NCBI GenBank assembly: GCA_022827045.1
Contig: JAJDTQ010000004.1
Coordinates: forward strand, 1 to 18,673
Length of the DNA stretch: 18,673 nucleotides
Reading direction: 5' to 3'
Source of the DNA: Candidatus Binatia bacterium
GTDB taxonomy: Bacteria > Desulfobacterota_B > Binatia > UBA9968 > JAJDTQ01
Under the pieces are notes generated by a model that saw only the letters and a list, made by a program, of their open reading frames with translations, made no database searches and was not told the origin of the DNA. Shown here piece by piece: positions 8,113 through 16,021 of the stretch (its first letter is position 1; the number at the start of each line of letters is the position of its first letter). The position numbers and the translations under genes were made by a program.

Positions 8113-9510
8113 GTGAAGATTGAACTCAATCGCAGCTATCTGTCTATCAGCGAACTGGAATGCCCCAAGCTGCCCGACTTTACGGTCCTGACGGGACAAA
8201 ACGGGGCAGGAAAGACGCACCTTCTCCAAGCACTCCAGGGCGGACACGCAGTGGTTCCCGGAATCGGGGAGAACACCATCGAGCTATATGACTTGGTCTC
8301 GTTCCAGCCCAACGCAGGCGGTGGCGGACACGCTTCGATCGATCTGGCAAAGTCCACGGCCGAGCACTACCTGGAAAGTCACGACGGAAGGCCGCTAATC
8401 GACGTTGCTCGTGAGATTTACGAGCAGTTCAAGTCGAGGCACGAGAATCGTCACGGCAAGGAGGAAGGCGATTCATTCGACCGCGACCTCCGCCATCGCA
8501 TCATGCGCGTGCCGGACTTTTTTCCCTTTCCGGCCAGCTATTCGAAAGGTGCCGATACGTACGAAAATGCACTGCGTAATCTCGTTTGGGACGCCCTCAG
8601 GGAACGGGTTGGTCAAGTTAGATCCAACGGCAATCGCCGAAGTATATCTTTCGGAGGGGATCCCGTTCCGCTCATCAGTATGGCGATGAAGCAATCCGGC
8701 AAGCTTCCCCACGAGTTGACACGTGAGGACATAAATCGAGCAGCACATTTCGCAGGCAACATCATCGAGAACAAGATCAGCAGGGTATTCGCCGAGTACA
8801 AGCTGGGCCAGTACGAGTGGGCACACACCCAATTCGAAACACGGCGACATGCTGTCAGTTTGGATGATCTTCTGGCCGAATATCACGAGCACTATCCGCC
8901 ACCCTGGGACACGCTTCGAGGCGTCATGGCAAGGATGCGCGAAGTTACGGGCGAAAACTGTCTGTTTGACTTCGATTTCTCGGACCCCGCCGACATCCGC
9001 CTTGGCATTGGCAACTTTCGTGAGTTCAAGTTTGGGGCCAAAATGACCAGCAGAACGACGGGGGAGCAGTACGGCCTCGAATCCCTGTCCTCGGGCGAAA
9101 AGATCCTTATGACGCTGTGCCTCGCCGCGTTCAACCAGAGGCTCGGCGGGCGGCGCCCCAATCTGCTCCTTCTCGATGAACTCGATGCAATGCTTCATCC
9201 TTCGATGATCAGAGCACTGGTCGAGGTCCTGATGTCGCTGTTTGTCGAACAGGGAAGCAAGGTGGTCATGACCACCCATTCACCCGTGACAGTGGCGGCG
9301 CTGCCGGAAGCCGAGGTTTTCGGGTTGACAGAGAGGGCGCGAAAATTCGTCTTGTCTCAACTTCCGCCGCTGAGGCCGTCGAGGAACTGTCGGAAGGACT
9401 TGCAACAGTGGATGCGGGGTTGCGCATCGCCGCGCTCTCTGGCAAGGCCGAAGTCACGATTCTTACGGAGGGTCACAATGCGCGGCATCTTCAGCGATGG
9501 GTGGAGTTGA
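8113..9510 (+). CDS. OLD/Gabija-like AAA ATPase, N-terminal part (frameshifted gene)
   Basis: This is the ABC/RecF-type ATPase half of what looks like an OLD-family nuclease. It shows Walker A GQNGAGKT (residues 28-35), signature LSSGEK (325-330), Walker B LLLLDE (351-356) and H-loop TTHS (387-390). The start is GTG 8113; an upstream in-frame TAA at 8083 rules out a longer form. Up to VF at residue 403 the protein looks normal. After that, this frame turns into an Arg/Ser/Pro-rich stretch unlike a protein, while the -1 frame continues as RVDREGAKIRLVST and leads into a TOPRIM domain. So the true coding of this piece probably ends near 9321, and the tail to 9510 is spurious. With the frame restored, the product is about 617 residues, similar to OLD and GajA. 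GajA-like proteins act in phage defence; no GajB-type helicase is adjacent. Confidence 0.82.
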   Translation: MKIELNRSYLSISELECPKLPDFTVLTGQNGAGKTHLLQALQGGHAVVPGIGENTIELYDLVSFQPNAGGGGHASIDLAKSTAEHYLESHDGRPLIDVAREIYEQFKSRHENRHGKEEGDSFDRDLRHRIMRVPDFFPFPASYSKGADTYENALRNLVWDALRERVGQVRSNGNRRSISFGGDPVPLISMAMKQSGKLPHELTREDINRAAHFAGNIIENKISRVFAEYKLGQYEWAHTQFETRRHAVSLDDLLAEYHEHYPPPWDTLRGVMARMREVTGENCLFDFDFSDPADIRLGIGNFREFKFGAKMTSRTTGEQYGLESLSSGEKILMTLCLAAFNQRLGGRRPNLLLLDELDAMLHPSMIRALVEVLMSLFVEQGSKVVMTTHSPVTVAALPEAEVFGLTERARKFVLSQLPPLRPSRNCRKDLQQWMRGCASPRSLARPKSRFLRRVTMRGIFSDGWS

Positions 9511-9965
9511 ATTTTCCACAGGATGTACAGATCTTTGACAAACTGGCTGCGCACACGAACAAGAATCAGCTATTCTCGTACGGCCTGATGCTTGGAGCGA
9601 TGCAGCCTGAAACGCATTTCGTTGTCGTCTGGGACTGTGACGCCTCCAAGGAAGCGCAGAAACTGCGTGAGCAGTTGCCCGGCAACGCGAAGGTCACGCC
9701 CTTCGCATTTTGCCAAAGAGCCAACCGGATTGCCAAAGGCGGCATTGAGAACAACTATGAGGAGGACGTTCTCGCGCCCTTTTCAGTCACGATATCCGAC
9801 AATGAAGGACGCGAGCTAAGCCGTAATTTCGATGGCCGGCGCAAGACAGAGTTTGCCGATCATGTGCGGCAGAACGGCGATGAAAACTATTTCAAGTACT
9901 TTGAAGATCTGCGTACCGTGGTTGCAGGAATCCTCGACTCGACCAAGCGAAGCTTCAAACAGTAG
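9408..9965 (+). CDS. TOPRIM nuclease domain, C-terminal part of the frameshifted OLD-like gene
   Basis: This frame holds a TOPRIM fold: TILTEGH supplies the first acidic residue (Glu21 from GTG 9408), VVVWDCDAS the DxD pair (Asp76, Asp78) and GGIENNYEED a further Glu. These residues bind metal in OLD-family nucleases. GTG 9408 is only the first available start codon; protein-like sequence in this frame goes back to about 9321 (IRLVSTSAAEAVEELSEGL), where it meets the ATPase frame. It is therefore best seen as the C-terminal part of the preceding gene rather than an independent one. A split ATPase/TOPRIM pair as in PARIS (AriA/AriB) is a less likely reading, because AriB is larger. The gene ends at TAG 9965. 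Confidence 0.78.
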   Translation: MDAGLRIAALSGKAEVTILTEGHNARHLQRWVELNFPQDVQIFDKLAAHTNKNQLFSYGLMLGAMQPETHFVVVWDCDASKEAQKLREQLPGNAKVTPFAFCQRANRIAKGGIENNYEEDVLAPFSVTISDNEGRELSRNFDGRRKTEFADHVRQNGDENYFKYFEDLRTVVAGILDSTKRSFKQ

Positions 9966-9984
9966 CTCTTGAAAACCACTCTAG

Positions 9985-10225
9985 CAGGCTGTTGAAAAGT
10001 CTATCTGACGCGGATCAGAATTAAGGATATTCTTACGTCGACGGAGTTGCCGATGCGAGGGACCGATCCGCGCCAAGAGGGAATGTATCGCTGGAAGCTC
10101 GGGTACCCAAGGACCATCCGTTGCGACCGACCCGGGAGATGGTGAACCGGGCGCTGGAAGGGATGTGGAGAGAGTTCAAGGCAATGTACTCGCACACGGG
10201 GCGGCCATCGATCCACGGCTGTTAG
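9985..10225 (+). mobile_element. Degenerate IS5/IS1182-type insertion sequence remnant
   Basis: CAGGCTGTTGAAAAGTC at 9985-10001 resembles the terminal inverted repeat of IS1182/IS5-type elements. From ATG 10053 the sequence reads MRGTDPRQEGM, and then, after a shift of one frame near 10086, SLEARVPKDHPLRPTREMVN and FKAMYSHTGRPSIHG, ending at TAG 10223-10225. This is the N-terminal region of a transposase of that group; the catalytic part is absent. The remnant stops at the 3' end of the glycerate kinase gene. It is non-functional and marks a past insertion followed by deletion. No other gene is seen in 9966-10221. Confidence 0.72.
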
Positions 10226-11466
10226 GTGATCAGAATCGCCCGAAGGTCACTGACGTTCGTACGCGTCGGGCCGATCACCACCAAATCCCCAAGTCGCCGG
10301 AAGAACTCGTAGCTGTCGTGGCGCGTGAGCATTTCCCGGGCGTCCATGCCGGCGGCGCGGGCGCGCGCCAAGGTGTCGGGACCGATGAAGGCGCCTGCGG
10401 CGTCGGTGGAACCGTCGATGCCGTCGGTGTCGCAGGCGATGGCGTGAATGTTGGGTGTGCCGCCGACCGCCACGGCTAGCGCCAGCAGATATTCGCAGTT
10501 GGGGCCGCCTTTTCCACTCAGAGCCCTGACGGTGACCGTCGCTTCACCACCCGAGATCAACACGCCACGGCCGTGCCGGCGCGCCAACTCCGCATGTGCG
10601 GCGCCCATGTCTCCCGCCTCTCCCTGAAGATCATCGCCTAGCTCGACTGCATCGTGGCCCAGCGTACGTGCTCGTGCGGCAGCGGCCGCAAGTGCGTCCG
10701 CAGGACGTGCCGCCAGCGCGTAGTCGGTCCGGGCAAGAAGGGGATCGCCGGGCTTCATCGTTTCCCACCGCCCCTGCTCCAGCGCCGTGCGGGCAGCATA
10801 CGGCAAGACAATTCCATAGCGGCCGGCAACAACGAGCGCGTCGGCACAGGTGGTGGGGTCGGCCACGGTCGGACCGGAGCCGATCACCGCCGGATCGTCC
10901 CCCGGCACGTCCGAGATGGCGAGGGTCACGACCCGGGCCGGCGCTGCGGCGGCTGCGAGGCGTCCGCCCTTGATGGCGGAGAGGTGCTTGCGCAGGCAGT
11001 TCATCTCGGCGATGGGAGCGCCGGCCTCCAGCAGCACGCGATTGATGGCTTGCTTGTCGGCTAGACCGAGGCCCGGTTGCGGTTCCACCAGCAGCGCGGA
11101 CGCGCCGCCAGACAGAAGGAACAGCAGCAGGTCGTCCGACCCCAGATCGGCAGCGGCTGAAAGAAAGCGCGACGCCGCGCCCTGCCCGGCCGCATCGGGC
11201 AGCGGATGGCCGGCCTCGACCACTTCGATGCGCTCACAATCGACTCCGTGGCCGTAGCGGGTCACGGCGACGCCTTCGATCTCGCCCGGCGAGCTTTGCT
11301 CGACGGCGCGGGCCATGGAAGCCGCCGCCTTGCCGGCCGCCAGCACCAGCGTGCGGCCCGGCGGCGGCGAAGGCAGATGCGGCGGCACGACCTTCGCCGG
11401 GTCCGTAGCGACGACCGCCGCCTCGAACAAACCGCGGAGAAGCTCCCGTTCACGCACCCCGGTCAC
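10222..11466 (-). CDS. Glycerate 2-kinase (MOFRL family)
   Basis: This 414-residue protein belongs to the DUF4147/MOFRL group, which phosphorylates D-glycerate at C2 (older annotations call it TtuD or hydroxypyruvate reductase). Recognisable blocks are LVLAAGKAAASMARAVE, LLFLLSGGASALLVEP, MNCLRKHLSAIKGGRLA, LAISDVPGDDPAVIGSGPT and the C-terminal MOFRL signature ACDTDGIDGSTDAAGAFIGP. A longer open frame extends upstream, but that stretch is antisense to the EamA gene. GTG 11466 is chosen because it overlaps the EamA stop as GTGA and gives the family length. It is the last gene of a minus-strand cluster with the EamA permease, and possibly the Bug receptor. It would feed glycerate into lower glycolysis. 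Its stop abuts the IS remnant. Confidence 0.88.
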   Translation of the reverse strand: MTGVRERELLRGLFEAAVVATDPAKVVPPHLPSPPPGRTLVLAAGKAAASMARAVEQSSPGEIEGVAVTRYGHGVDCERIEVVEAGHPLPDAAGQGAASRFLSAAADLGSDDLLLFLLSGGASALLVEPQPGLGLADKQAINRVLLEAGAPIAEMNCLRKHLSAIKGGRLAAAAAPARVVTLAISDVPGDDPAVIGSGPTVADPTTCADALVVAGRYGIVLPYAARTALEQGRWETMKPGDPLLARTDYALAARPADALAAAAARARTLGHDAVELGDDLQGEAGDMGAAHAELARRHGRGVLISGGEATVTVRALSGKGGPNCEYLLALAVAVGGTPNIHAIACDTDGIDGSTDAAGAFIGPDTLARARAAGMDAREMLTRHDSYEFFRRLGDLVVIGPTRTNVSDLRAILIT

Positions 11467-12383
11467 CGGTGCGCGCTCCCCTGCCGGGCAATGACGATTC
11501 CCGTCAGAACGGCAACCGCGCCAACCGCCTGCTGCACGCCGATACGCTCGTCGAACAGGATCCAGGCGACCGTGGCGGCGACGATTGGTTGCACCAGGAG
11601 ACTGACGGAAACGAAGCTCGCCGGCAGGTGCGCCAGGGCCCAGGCGATCAGGCCCTGGCCGAGCACTTGCGGCCCGGCCGCCAGGGCGACCAACACCGCC
11701 CACCCCGCGGGCGTCATGACGGCCATGGTCTCCCCGCTCACGAGCGTGACCATCAGAGTGACCATCGCACTCACCGGCATGGCATAGAGCAGGATCGTGA
11801 TGGTGGAGAAACGTCGCCGCAGGCGCTCGACGGTCAACTGGTAAGCGGCATAGAACATGGCCGTCACCACCCCCAGGACGTCGCCTATAACGTGTGTACG
11901 GCTGAGCGCCAGGCTCGCCCCCGAAAGCACGGCCACGCCGGCCATGGCCGTCGCAAGACCAATCATGAACGTTCCGGTCACCCGCGTGCGGAACAGGAAC
12001 CAACCGCCCAGAACGACGAACACCGGGGTCACGTTCAAGAGCAGGCTGGCATTGGCCACCGTCGTCATGACAATCGAATAGTGCCACGCCGACATATCGC
12101 CCGCGAAAAAGGCGCCCGCCATGACCATCAGGAGATACACCCTCGAACCGTGAGGTTTCTCAGGGCGCACGCGCAGGCTTCTGCCCGGCACCGCGAGCGC
12201 CATGACCCAGTAAAGGGGTATCGCCAGCAGGAAACGGTAGAAGGCTGTCGGGCTCGGACCCAATTCGCTCAGGCGTACGAGAATGGGGGCGAAGGCCGTG
12301 GCGATGGCGCCCACGAGCAGCGCCAGGATCGCAAGCCGCTCGGTATGAAGTACTGCGGTGCGCGAGGCAGCCGCGTGATCCAT
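11463..12383 (-). CDS. EamA-family (DMT) permease
   Basis: This is a 306-residue inner-membrane protein of the drug/metabolite transporter superfamily. It has about ten hydrophobic segments arranged as two EamA repeats. Typical blocks are SPTAFYRFLLAIPLYW in the first repeat and the second-repeat ending LVQPIVAATVAWILFDERI followed by a last helix with GAVAVLTGIVIA. The start is ATG 12383 with AGGG about 8 bases upstream. The stop overlaps the GTG start of the glycerate kinase, pointing to translational coupling. The substrate is unknown; coupling with a glycerate kinase allows, but does not show, export or uptake of a related metabolite. Confidence 0.87.
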   Translation of the reverse strand: MDHAAASRTAVLHTERLAILALLVGAIATAFAPILVRLSELGPSPTAFYRFLLAIPLYWVMALAVPGRSLRVRPEKPHGSRVYLLMVMAGAFFAGDMSAWHYSIVMTTVANASLLLNVTPVFVVLGGWFLFRTRVTGTFMIGLATAMAGVAVLSGASLALSRTHVIGDVLGVVTAMFYAAYQLTVERLRRRFSTITILLYAMPVSAMVTLMVTLVSGETMAVMTPAGWAVLVALAAGPQVLGQGLIAWALAHLPASFVSVSLLVQPIVAATVAWILFDERIGVQQAVGAVAVLTGIVIARQGSAHR

Positions 12384-12436
12384 GGCACTACCCTGTTACG
12401 GGCCTTGTAGGAGGGTGAAGCTGGAAGGATGATGTA

Positions 12437-12470
12437 GACGGGGAGAGGAACGAACGCCCCTCCCCCCGTC
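12437..12470 (-). terminator. GC-rich hairpin after the Bug receptor gene
   Basis: Arms 12437-12448 and 12459-12470 pair over 12 positions with one A-C mismatch (GACGGGGAGAGG on one side). The hairpin sits 34 bases after the Bug stop and before the EamA gene. No U-tract follows on the minus strand, so it may be a weak terminator or an mRNA-stabilising element that sets receptor expression above the downstream genes. Confidence 0.42.
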
Positions 12471-12503
12471 CGACGTCAAACGGCAGACCCGAGGCCGGGG
12501 CTG

Positions 12504-13550
12504 CTACTTCTTCTTCCGCACCAGAAAGCTCAGCGCTTCCTTGGACGCCGCGGACATGCCGAGAATCTGCTCGACGAACTTCTCGATGTCCTGACCCGAG
12601 ACGTACTCGATGATGAGCTTGGCTTCCTTGGCCTCCTTCAGAAAAGCAGGATCCTCCAGCGTCTTCTTGAAAGCGGCCCGCAGCTGCTCGACCTGCTTGG
12701 CGGGTACGCCCGGAGGAGCCGAGAACGGCCGCTGGAACTCATACTGGTTGACCCAGCCCGTGTAAGTCTCGAGGTGCTGCTTGCCACCCACCTTCGCGAC
12801 CACTTCCGGGATGATGAGCGCGTCCTTGAGCTCGGGGTCGGGGATCCTCCGGTGCGTGAGCACGGGGATCATCTTGTCGTCGCCCTTGGCGTCGAGCATG
12901 GCCCGGGCCGTGACCCGCATGGACTCCCAGCCCCAGCAGGCGCCGGCGACTTCCTTGGACTGCATGGCGATCCGCGACGTGGCGGTTCCGCTATAACCCG
13001 CCACCACGTCGAAGTTCGTGCCGATGGTCTTGTTGAGGATCTTCGGCAGGTCGACGCCGGTGGCGCCCGCGCGGGTGCCACCCATCTTGATGGGCTTCTT
13101 GGGATCGCTCATGTCCTTCAACGTCCGGACGCCGGACCAGCCCATGAACGCGCATGCCGGTATGCCCTTGACCGGAGCGCCGATCCAGGTCAGATCCTGC
13201 GACTTGATCCGGACCTTGGGGTCTTCGAGGGCCTGTGCGGTCACGAACCCGTTGTTCCAGACCCCGAGCACCGTCCCGTCGCGTTTGGCCCGCTTCTGGA
13301 TGTAGTTGGCGGCGATGAGGCTGCCGGCGCCGGTCATGTTCTGCACGATAAAGCTCGGGTTGCCGGGAAGGTGCTTGCCGAGATGGCGAACGATCTGACG
13401 GGTATAGGTGTCGTAACCGCCACCGGGCGCGTAGCCGACGATGACTCGTATGGTCTTGCCCTTGAAGAAGTCGTCCGCGGCGACGACGTTGCCCGCCGTC
13501 AGGGCAAGGGCCGCCACGAGCGCGATTGCCAATCCTGTTTTCCTGATCAT
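12504..13550 (-). CDS. Bug-family (TctC-like) tripartite tricarboxylate transporter receptor
   Basis: This is a 348-residue periplasmic solute-binding protein. It has a clear signal peptide: positive N-terminus MIRK, hydrophobic core LAIALVAALALTAG and a likely cleavage after NVVA near residue 24. The mature N-terminus FFKGKTIRVIVGYAPGGGYD and a downstream VQNMTGAGSLIAANY are hallmarks of the Bug family, which binds carboxylates or other small organic ligands for TTT transporters. The start is ATG 13550, with AAGGGGG 5 bases upstream. No TctA or TctB membrane gene is in the window, so it is an orphan receptor that must use a distant permease or act in sensing. The gene is divergent from the alpha/beta hydrolase across a spacer rich in palindromes. 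Confidence 0.9.
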   Translation of the reverse strand: MIRKTGLAIALVAALALTAGNVVAADDFFKGKTIRVIVGYAPGGGYDTYTRQIVRHLGKHLPGNPSFIVQNMTGAGSLIAANYIQKRAKRDGTVLGVWNNGFVTAQALEDPKVRIKSQDLTWIGAPVKGIPACAFMGWSGVRTLKDMSDPKKPIKMGGTRAGATGVDLPKILNKTIGTNFDVVAGYSGTATSRIAMQSKEVAGACWGWESMRVTARAMLDAKGDDKMIPVLTHRRIPDPELKDALIIPEVVAKVGGKQHLETYTGWVNQYEFQRPFSAPPGVPAKQVEQLRAAFKKTLEDPAFLKEAKEAKLIIEYVSGQDIEKFVEQILGMSAASKEALSFLVRKKK

Positions 13551-13614
13551 ATGAACCCCCTTAGGTTTGATTTACCCAAATTAAATCGCGCATTTTCGCA
13601 CATACGCCCGATTA

Positions 13615-13693
13615 AAGCCAATGCTTCAACCGGTTGCAAATCATCCCGGCCGGGCAGCCGCTGTCTCCGGTTGCGGGTTTGTGCTATTGGCTT
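13615..13693. promoter_or_regulatory. Palindrome-rich divergent control region
   Basis: The spacer between the Bug and hydrolase genes contains outer inverted arms AAGCCAAT (13615-13622) and ATTGGCTT (13686-13693). Inside are two direct copies of CCGGTTGC (13630-13637, 13667-13674), the first lying within the perfect palindrome CAACCGGTTG (13627-13636). A second palindrome, CCCGGCCGGG, is at 13645-13654. CAACCGGTTG with its central CG step is compatible with a LacI-type operator. No promoter was assigned with confidence. Confidence 0.4.
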
Positions 13694-13744
13694 CATGCAA
13701 GTGCCACGGACTCCAGCCAATTTCAAACAATTTCGGAGGGTTTC

Positions 13745-14551
13745 ATGCCAACACTGAACGTCGGCGACGCCGACATCTACTACGAGGTCCAGGGAGACGG
13801 ACCGCCTTTCGTGTTCATCTCGGAGACGGCGTGCGACGGCGACGTGTGGAACTTGTTCCAGGTGCCCGAGTTCTCGCGCGACCACCGCACCATCATCACG
13901 GACTTTCGCGGCACCGGACGCTCCACCCGGACGCCCATGCGCTACACCACCCGAATGTTCGCCGACGACATCGCGGCGGTAATGGACCACGTGAGCGCCA
14001 CCGACGCCATCGTGTGCGGGCATTCCATGGGTGGCCGGGTGGCGCAACTGCTGGCCCTGGAGCACCCCGGGCGGGTGAAGAAGCTGATCCTCGCCTCGTC
14101 CGGCGCGGCTCATCCCGACGCCCACGGCATCCCGCTCAAGATTGCCACGCAGATGGTCGAGTGGGGTTACGAGAAATACGTGCGGGACCACACCGTCGAG
14201 GTGGGGTGGACCGAGCAGTACCAGAAGGAACACCCGGAAGAGATCGAGAACTGCCTCAAGGTGCGGATGGCCAACATGTCGTCGGTGGAGTGCTATTTCC
14301 GCCACGTCATCGCGCGCCAGGAGCACGACACCCGCCACCGCCTCAAGGACATCACCGTGCCGACGCTGGTGCTGGTGGGCGACGACGACCACGCGGTGGT
14401 CAGCGACATGTCACACCGGAAGGGCGCCGAGATCCTTGTCGAAGGTATTCCCGGCGCGAAGCTGGTGGTGCTCCCGGGCGAGCGGCACAGTTATTTCTTC
14501 TCGAACCCGGAGGAGGCGCACAGGGTAATCCGGGAGTTCATCAAGGACTGA
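13745..14551 (+). CDS. Alpha/beta hydrolase
   Basis: This 268-residue soluble alpha/beta-hydrolase-fold enzyme resembles 3-oxoadipate enol-lactonase, proline iminopeptidase and haloperoxidase-like members. The nucleophile elbow is GHSMGG with Ser94; the acid is probably in LVGDDDHAV (Asp213-215) and the catalytic histidine in PGERHSYF (His248). The oxyanion-side motif ITDFRGTGRS is also present. The usual HG-type oxyanion stretch near residues 22-30 reads FVFISETACDGDVW, which is unusual and suggests divergence from standard esterases. The start is ATG 13745, with CGGAGGG upstream; the frame is open further upstream but that part lies in the palindrome-rich spacer. It stands alone, divergent from the Bug gene and convergent with accC. 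The substrate is unknown. Confidence 0.85.
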   Translation: MPTLNVGDADIYYEVQGDGPPFVFISETACDGDVWNLFQVPEFSRDHRTIITDFRGTGRSTRTPMRYTTRMFADDIAAVMDHVSATDAIVCGHSMGGRVAQLLALEHPGRVKKLILASSGAAHPDAHGIPLKIATQMVEWGYEKYVRDHTVEVGWTEQYQKEHPEEIENCLKVRMANMSSVECYFRHVIARQEHDTRHRLKDITVPTLVLVGDDDHAVVSDMSHRKGAEILVEGIPGAKLVVLPGERHSYFFSNPEEAHRVIREFIKD

Positions 14552-14581
14552 CCGCGGGAAGCCGAACAGCCTGCAGATTGG

Positions 14582-14602
14582 GGGGCGACCGCCGGTCGCC
14601 CC
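14582..14602. repeat. Perfect 9-bp GC-rich hairpin between convergent genes
   Basis: GGGGCGACC (14582-14590) and GGTCGCCCC (14594-14602) form a perfect stem with a 3-base loop between the hydrolase and accC stops. It can act as a bidirectional terminator. Its form also resembles the short dispersed palindromes common in some environmental genomes. Confidence 0.55.
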
Positions 14603-14642
14603 TACCAGATTCTTTCGGAACGGGTCGTCGTGGCGGCGGCGG

Positions 14643-16007
14643 TCACGCGTGGCGGGCCGTCAGGTCGTCCAGGTGCCCTTCGAGCCACCGTGTGCTGACC
14701 CTGCCGCTGACGTAGTCCGGCTCTTCCATGACCGCCGTCAGGAACGGGATGGTGGTGTCGATGCCGGCGGCGGCGAACTGTGCGAGGGCCTGCTTCATGC
14801 GCGCCACCGCCTGCTCGCGGTCGTCGCCATGCACGATGAGCTTGGCCAGCAACGAGTCGTAGAACGGCGGGACGCGGTACCCCGGAAAGCACTGGGTATC
14901 CACGCGGATGCCCGCGCCCTGGGGCGGGCTCCACTGGGTGAGGACGCCGGGGCACGGCCGGAACCCCTGCCACGGCGCTTCGGCGGTGATGCGGCACTCG
15001 ATGGCGTGGCCGTTGAAGCGGACGTCCTCCTGGGAGAACGACAGCCGTTCGCCGCCGGCCACGCGGATCTGCTCCCGCACGAGGTCGAGCCCCGTGACCA
15101 TCTCGGTGACCGGATGCTCCACCTGGATGCGGGTGTTCATCTCCAGGAAGAAGAAGTCCTGCCGGTCCTCGTCGTAGATGAACTCCACGGTGCCGGCGTT
15201 CTCGTACTTGATCTCCTTGGCCACCTTGTGCCCGGCCTCCCGGATGCGCTCCCTGAGCTCCACCGGGATGCACGCCGCCGGCGCCTCCTCCACCACCTTC
15301 TGGTAACGCCGCTGCAGGGAGCAGTCGCGCTCGCCCACGTGCACCACGTTGCCGAACCGGTCGCCAATGACCTGCACCTCGATGTGCCGGGCGTTGGGGA
15401 TGTAGCGCTCCATGTAGAGCGTGGGATCGCCGAAGGCCGCCCGGGCCTCGGCGGAAGCGGTCTCGAACGCGGTCTGGAGCTCGCCGTCCTCCCGGACGAT
15501 CTTGATGCCCTTGCCGCCGCCTCCCGCCGCCGCTTTCAGCAGCACCGGGTAGCCCACCTCCGCTGCCACCCCGGCCGCATCCTCGAACCCACGGACGTTG
15601 TCGGAGCCGGGCACCAGCGGGACGCCGAAGGCCCCGACGGTGGCCCGCGCCAGCAGCTTGTTGCCCATCTGGCGGATGCTGTCGGCGCGCGGCCCCACGA
15701 ACGTGATGCCGTGCTTGGCGCAGGCCTCAGCCAGCTCGGACTTCTCGGCGAGGAAGCCGTAGCCCGGATGTAGGGCGTCGCAACCGGTGCCCAGGGCCGT
15801 GGCCACCAGCGCCTCCACCTTGAGGTAGCTCTCGGTGGAACGGGCCGGACCGATGCAGACGGTTCGATTCGCGAGGCGGGCCGGCATGCTGTCGCGGTCG
15901 GCCTCGGAGACCACCGCCACCGACTCGATGCCCAGGGACTGGCAGGCTCTGATGATGCGGACCGCTATCTCGCCCCGGTTGGCGACCAGGAGACGGCTAA
16001 CGGCCAC
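14643..16007 (-). CDS. accC: Acetyl-CoA carboxylase, biotin carboxylase subunit AccC
   Basis: AccC carboxylates the biotin of AccB with ATP and bicarbonate, the first half-reaction of fatty acid synthesis. The 454-residue protein (E. coli 449) starts with the LLVANRGEIAVRIIRAC signature, followed by HPGYGFLAE and the ATP-grasp glycine-rich loop AAAGGGGKGIKIV. The block HVGERDCSLQRRYQKVVEE and the active-site run FLEMNTRIQVEHPVTEM are intact. The C-terminal biotin carboxylase domain with FYDSLLAKLIVHG is present. It follows accB by 14 bases, forming an accBC operon. It is closer to the standalone bacterial AccC than to fused acyl-CoA carboxylases, since no BCCP is attached and accB precedes it. 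Confidence 0.95.
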   Translation of the reverse strand: MAVSRLLVANRGEIAVRIIRACQSLGIESVAVVSEADRDSMPARLANRTVCIGPARSTESYLKVEALVATALGTGCDALHPGYGFLAEKSELAEACAKHGITFVGPRADSIRQMGNKLLARATVGAFGVPLVPGSDNVRGFEDAAGVAAEVGYPVLLKAAAGGGGKGIKIVREDGELQTAFETASAEARAAFGDPTLYMERYIPNARHIEVQVIGDRFGNVVHVGERDCSLQRRYQKVVEEAPAACIPVELRERIREAGHKVAKEIKYENAGTVEFIYDEDRQDFFFLEMNTRIQVEHPVTEMVTGLDLVREQIRVAGGERLSFSQEDVRFNGHAIECRITAEAPWQGFRPCPGVLTQWSPPQGAGIRVDTQCFPGYRVPPFYDSLLAKLIVHGDDREQAVARMKQALAQFAAAGIDTTIPFLTAVMEEPDYVSGRVSTRWLEGHLDDLTARHA

Positions 16008-16021
16008 GGGGGAAACCCTCT

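Noticed and set aside
11467..12087. N-terminal extension of the glycerate kinase frame
   Set aside because: It runs antisense-like through the EamA gene in another frame and has no family similarity; the GTGA overlap start is better.
13684..13710. Sigma-54 promoter for the Bug gene (TGGCAC next to TTGCA)
   Set aside because: The two elements are adjacent with no spacer, unlike the required spacing.
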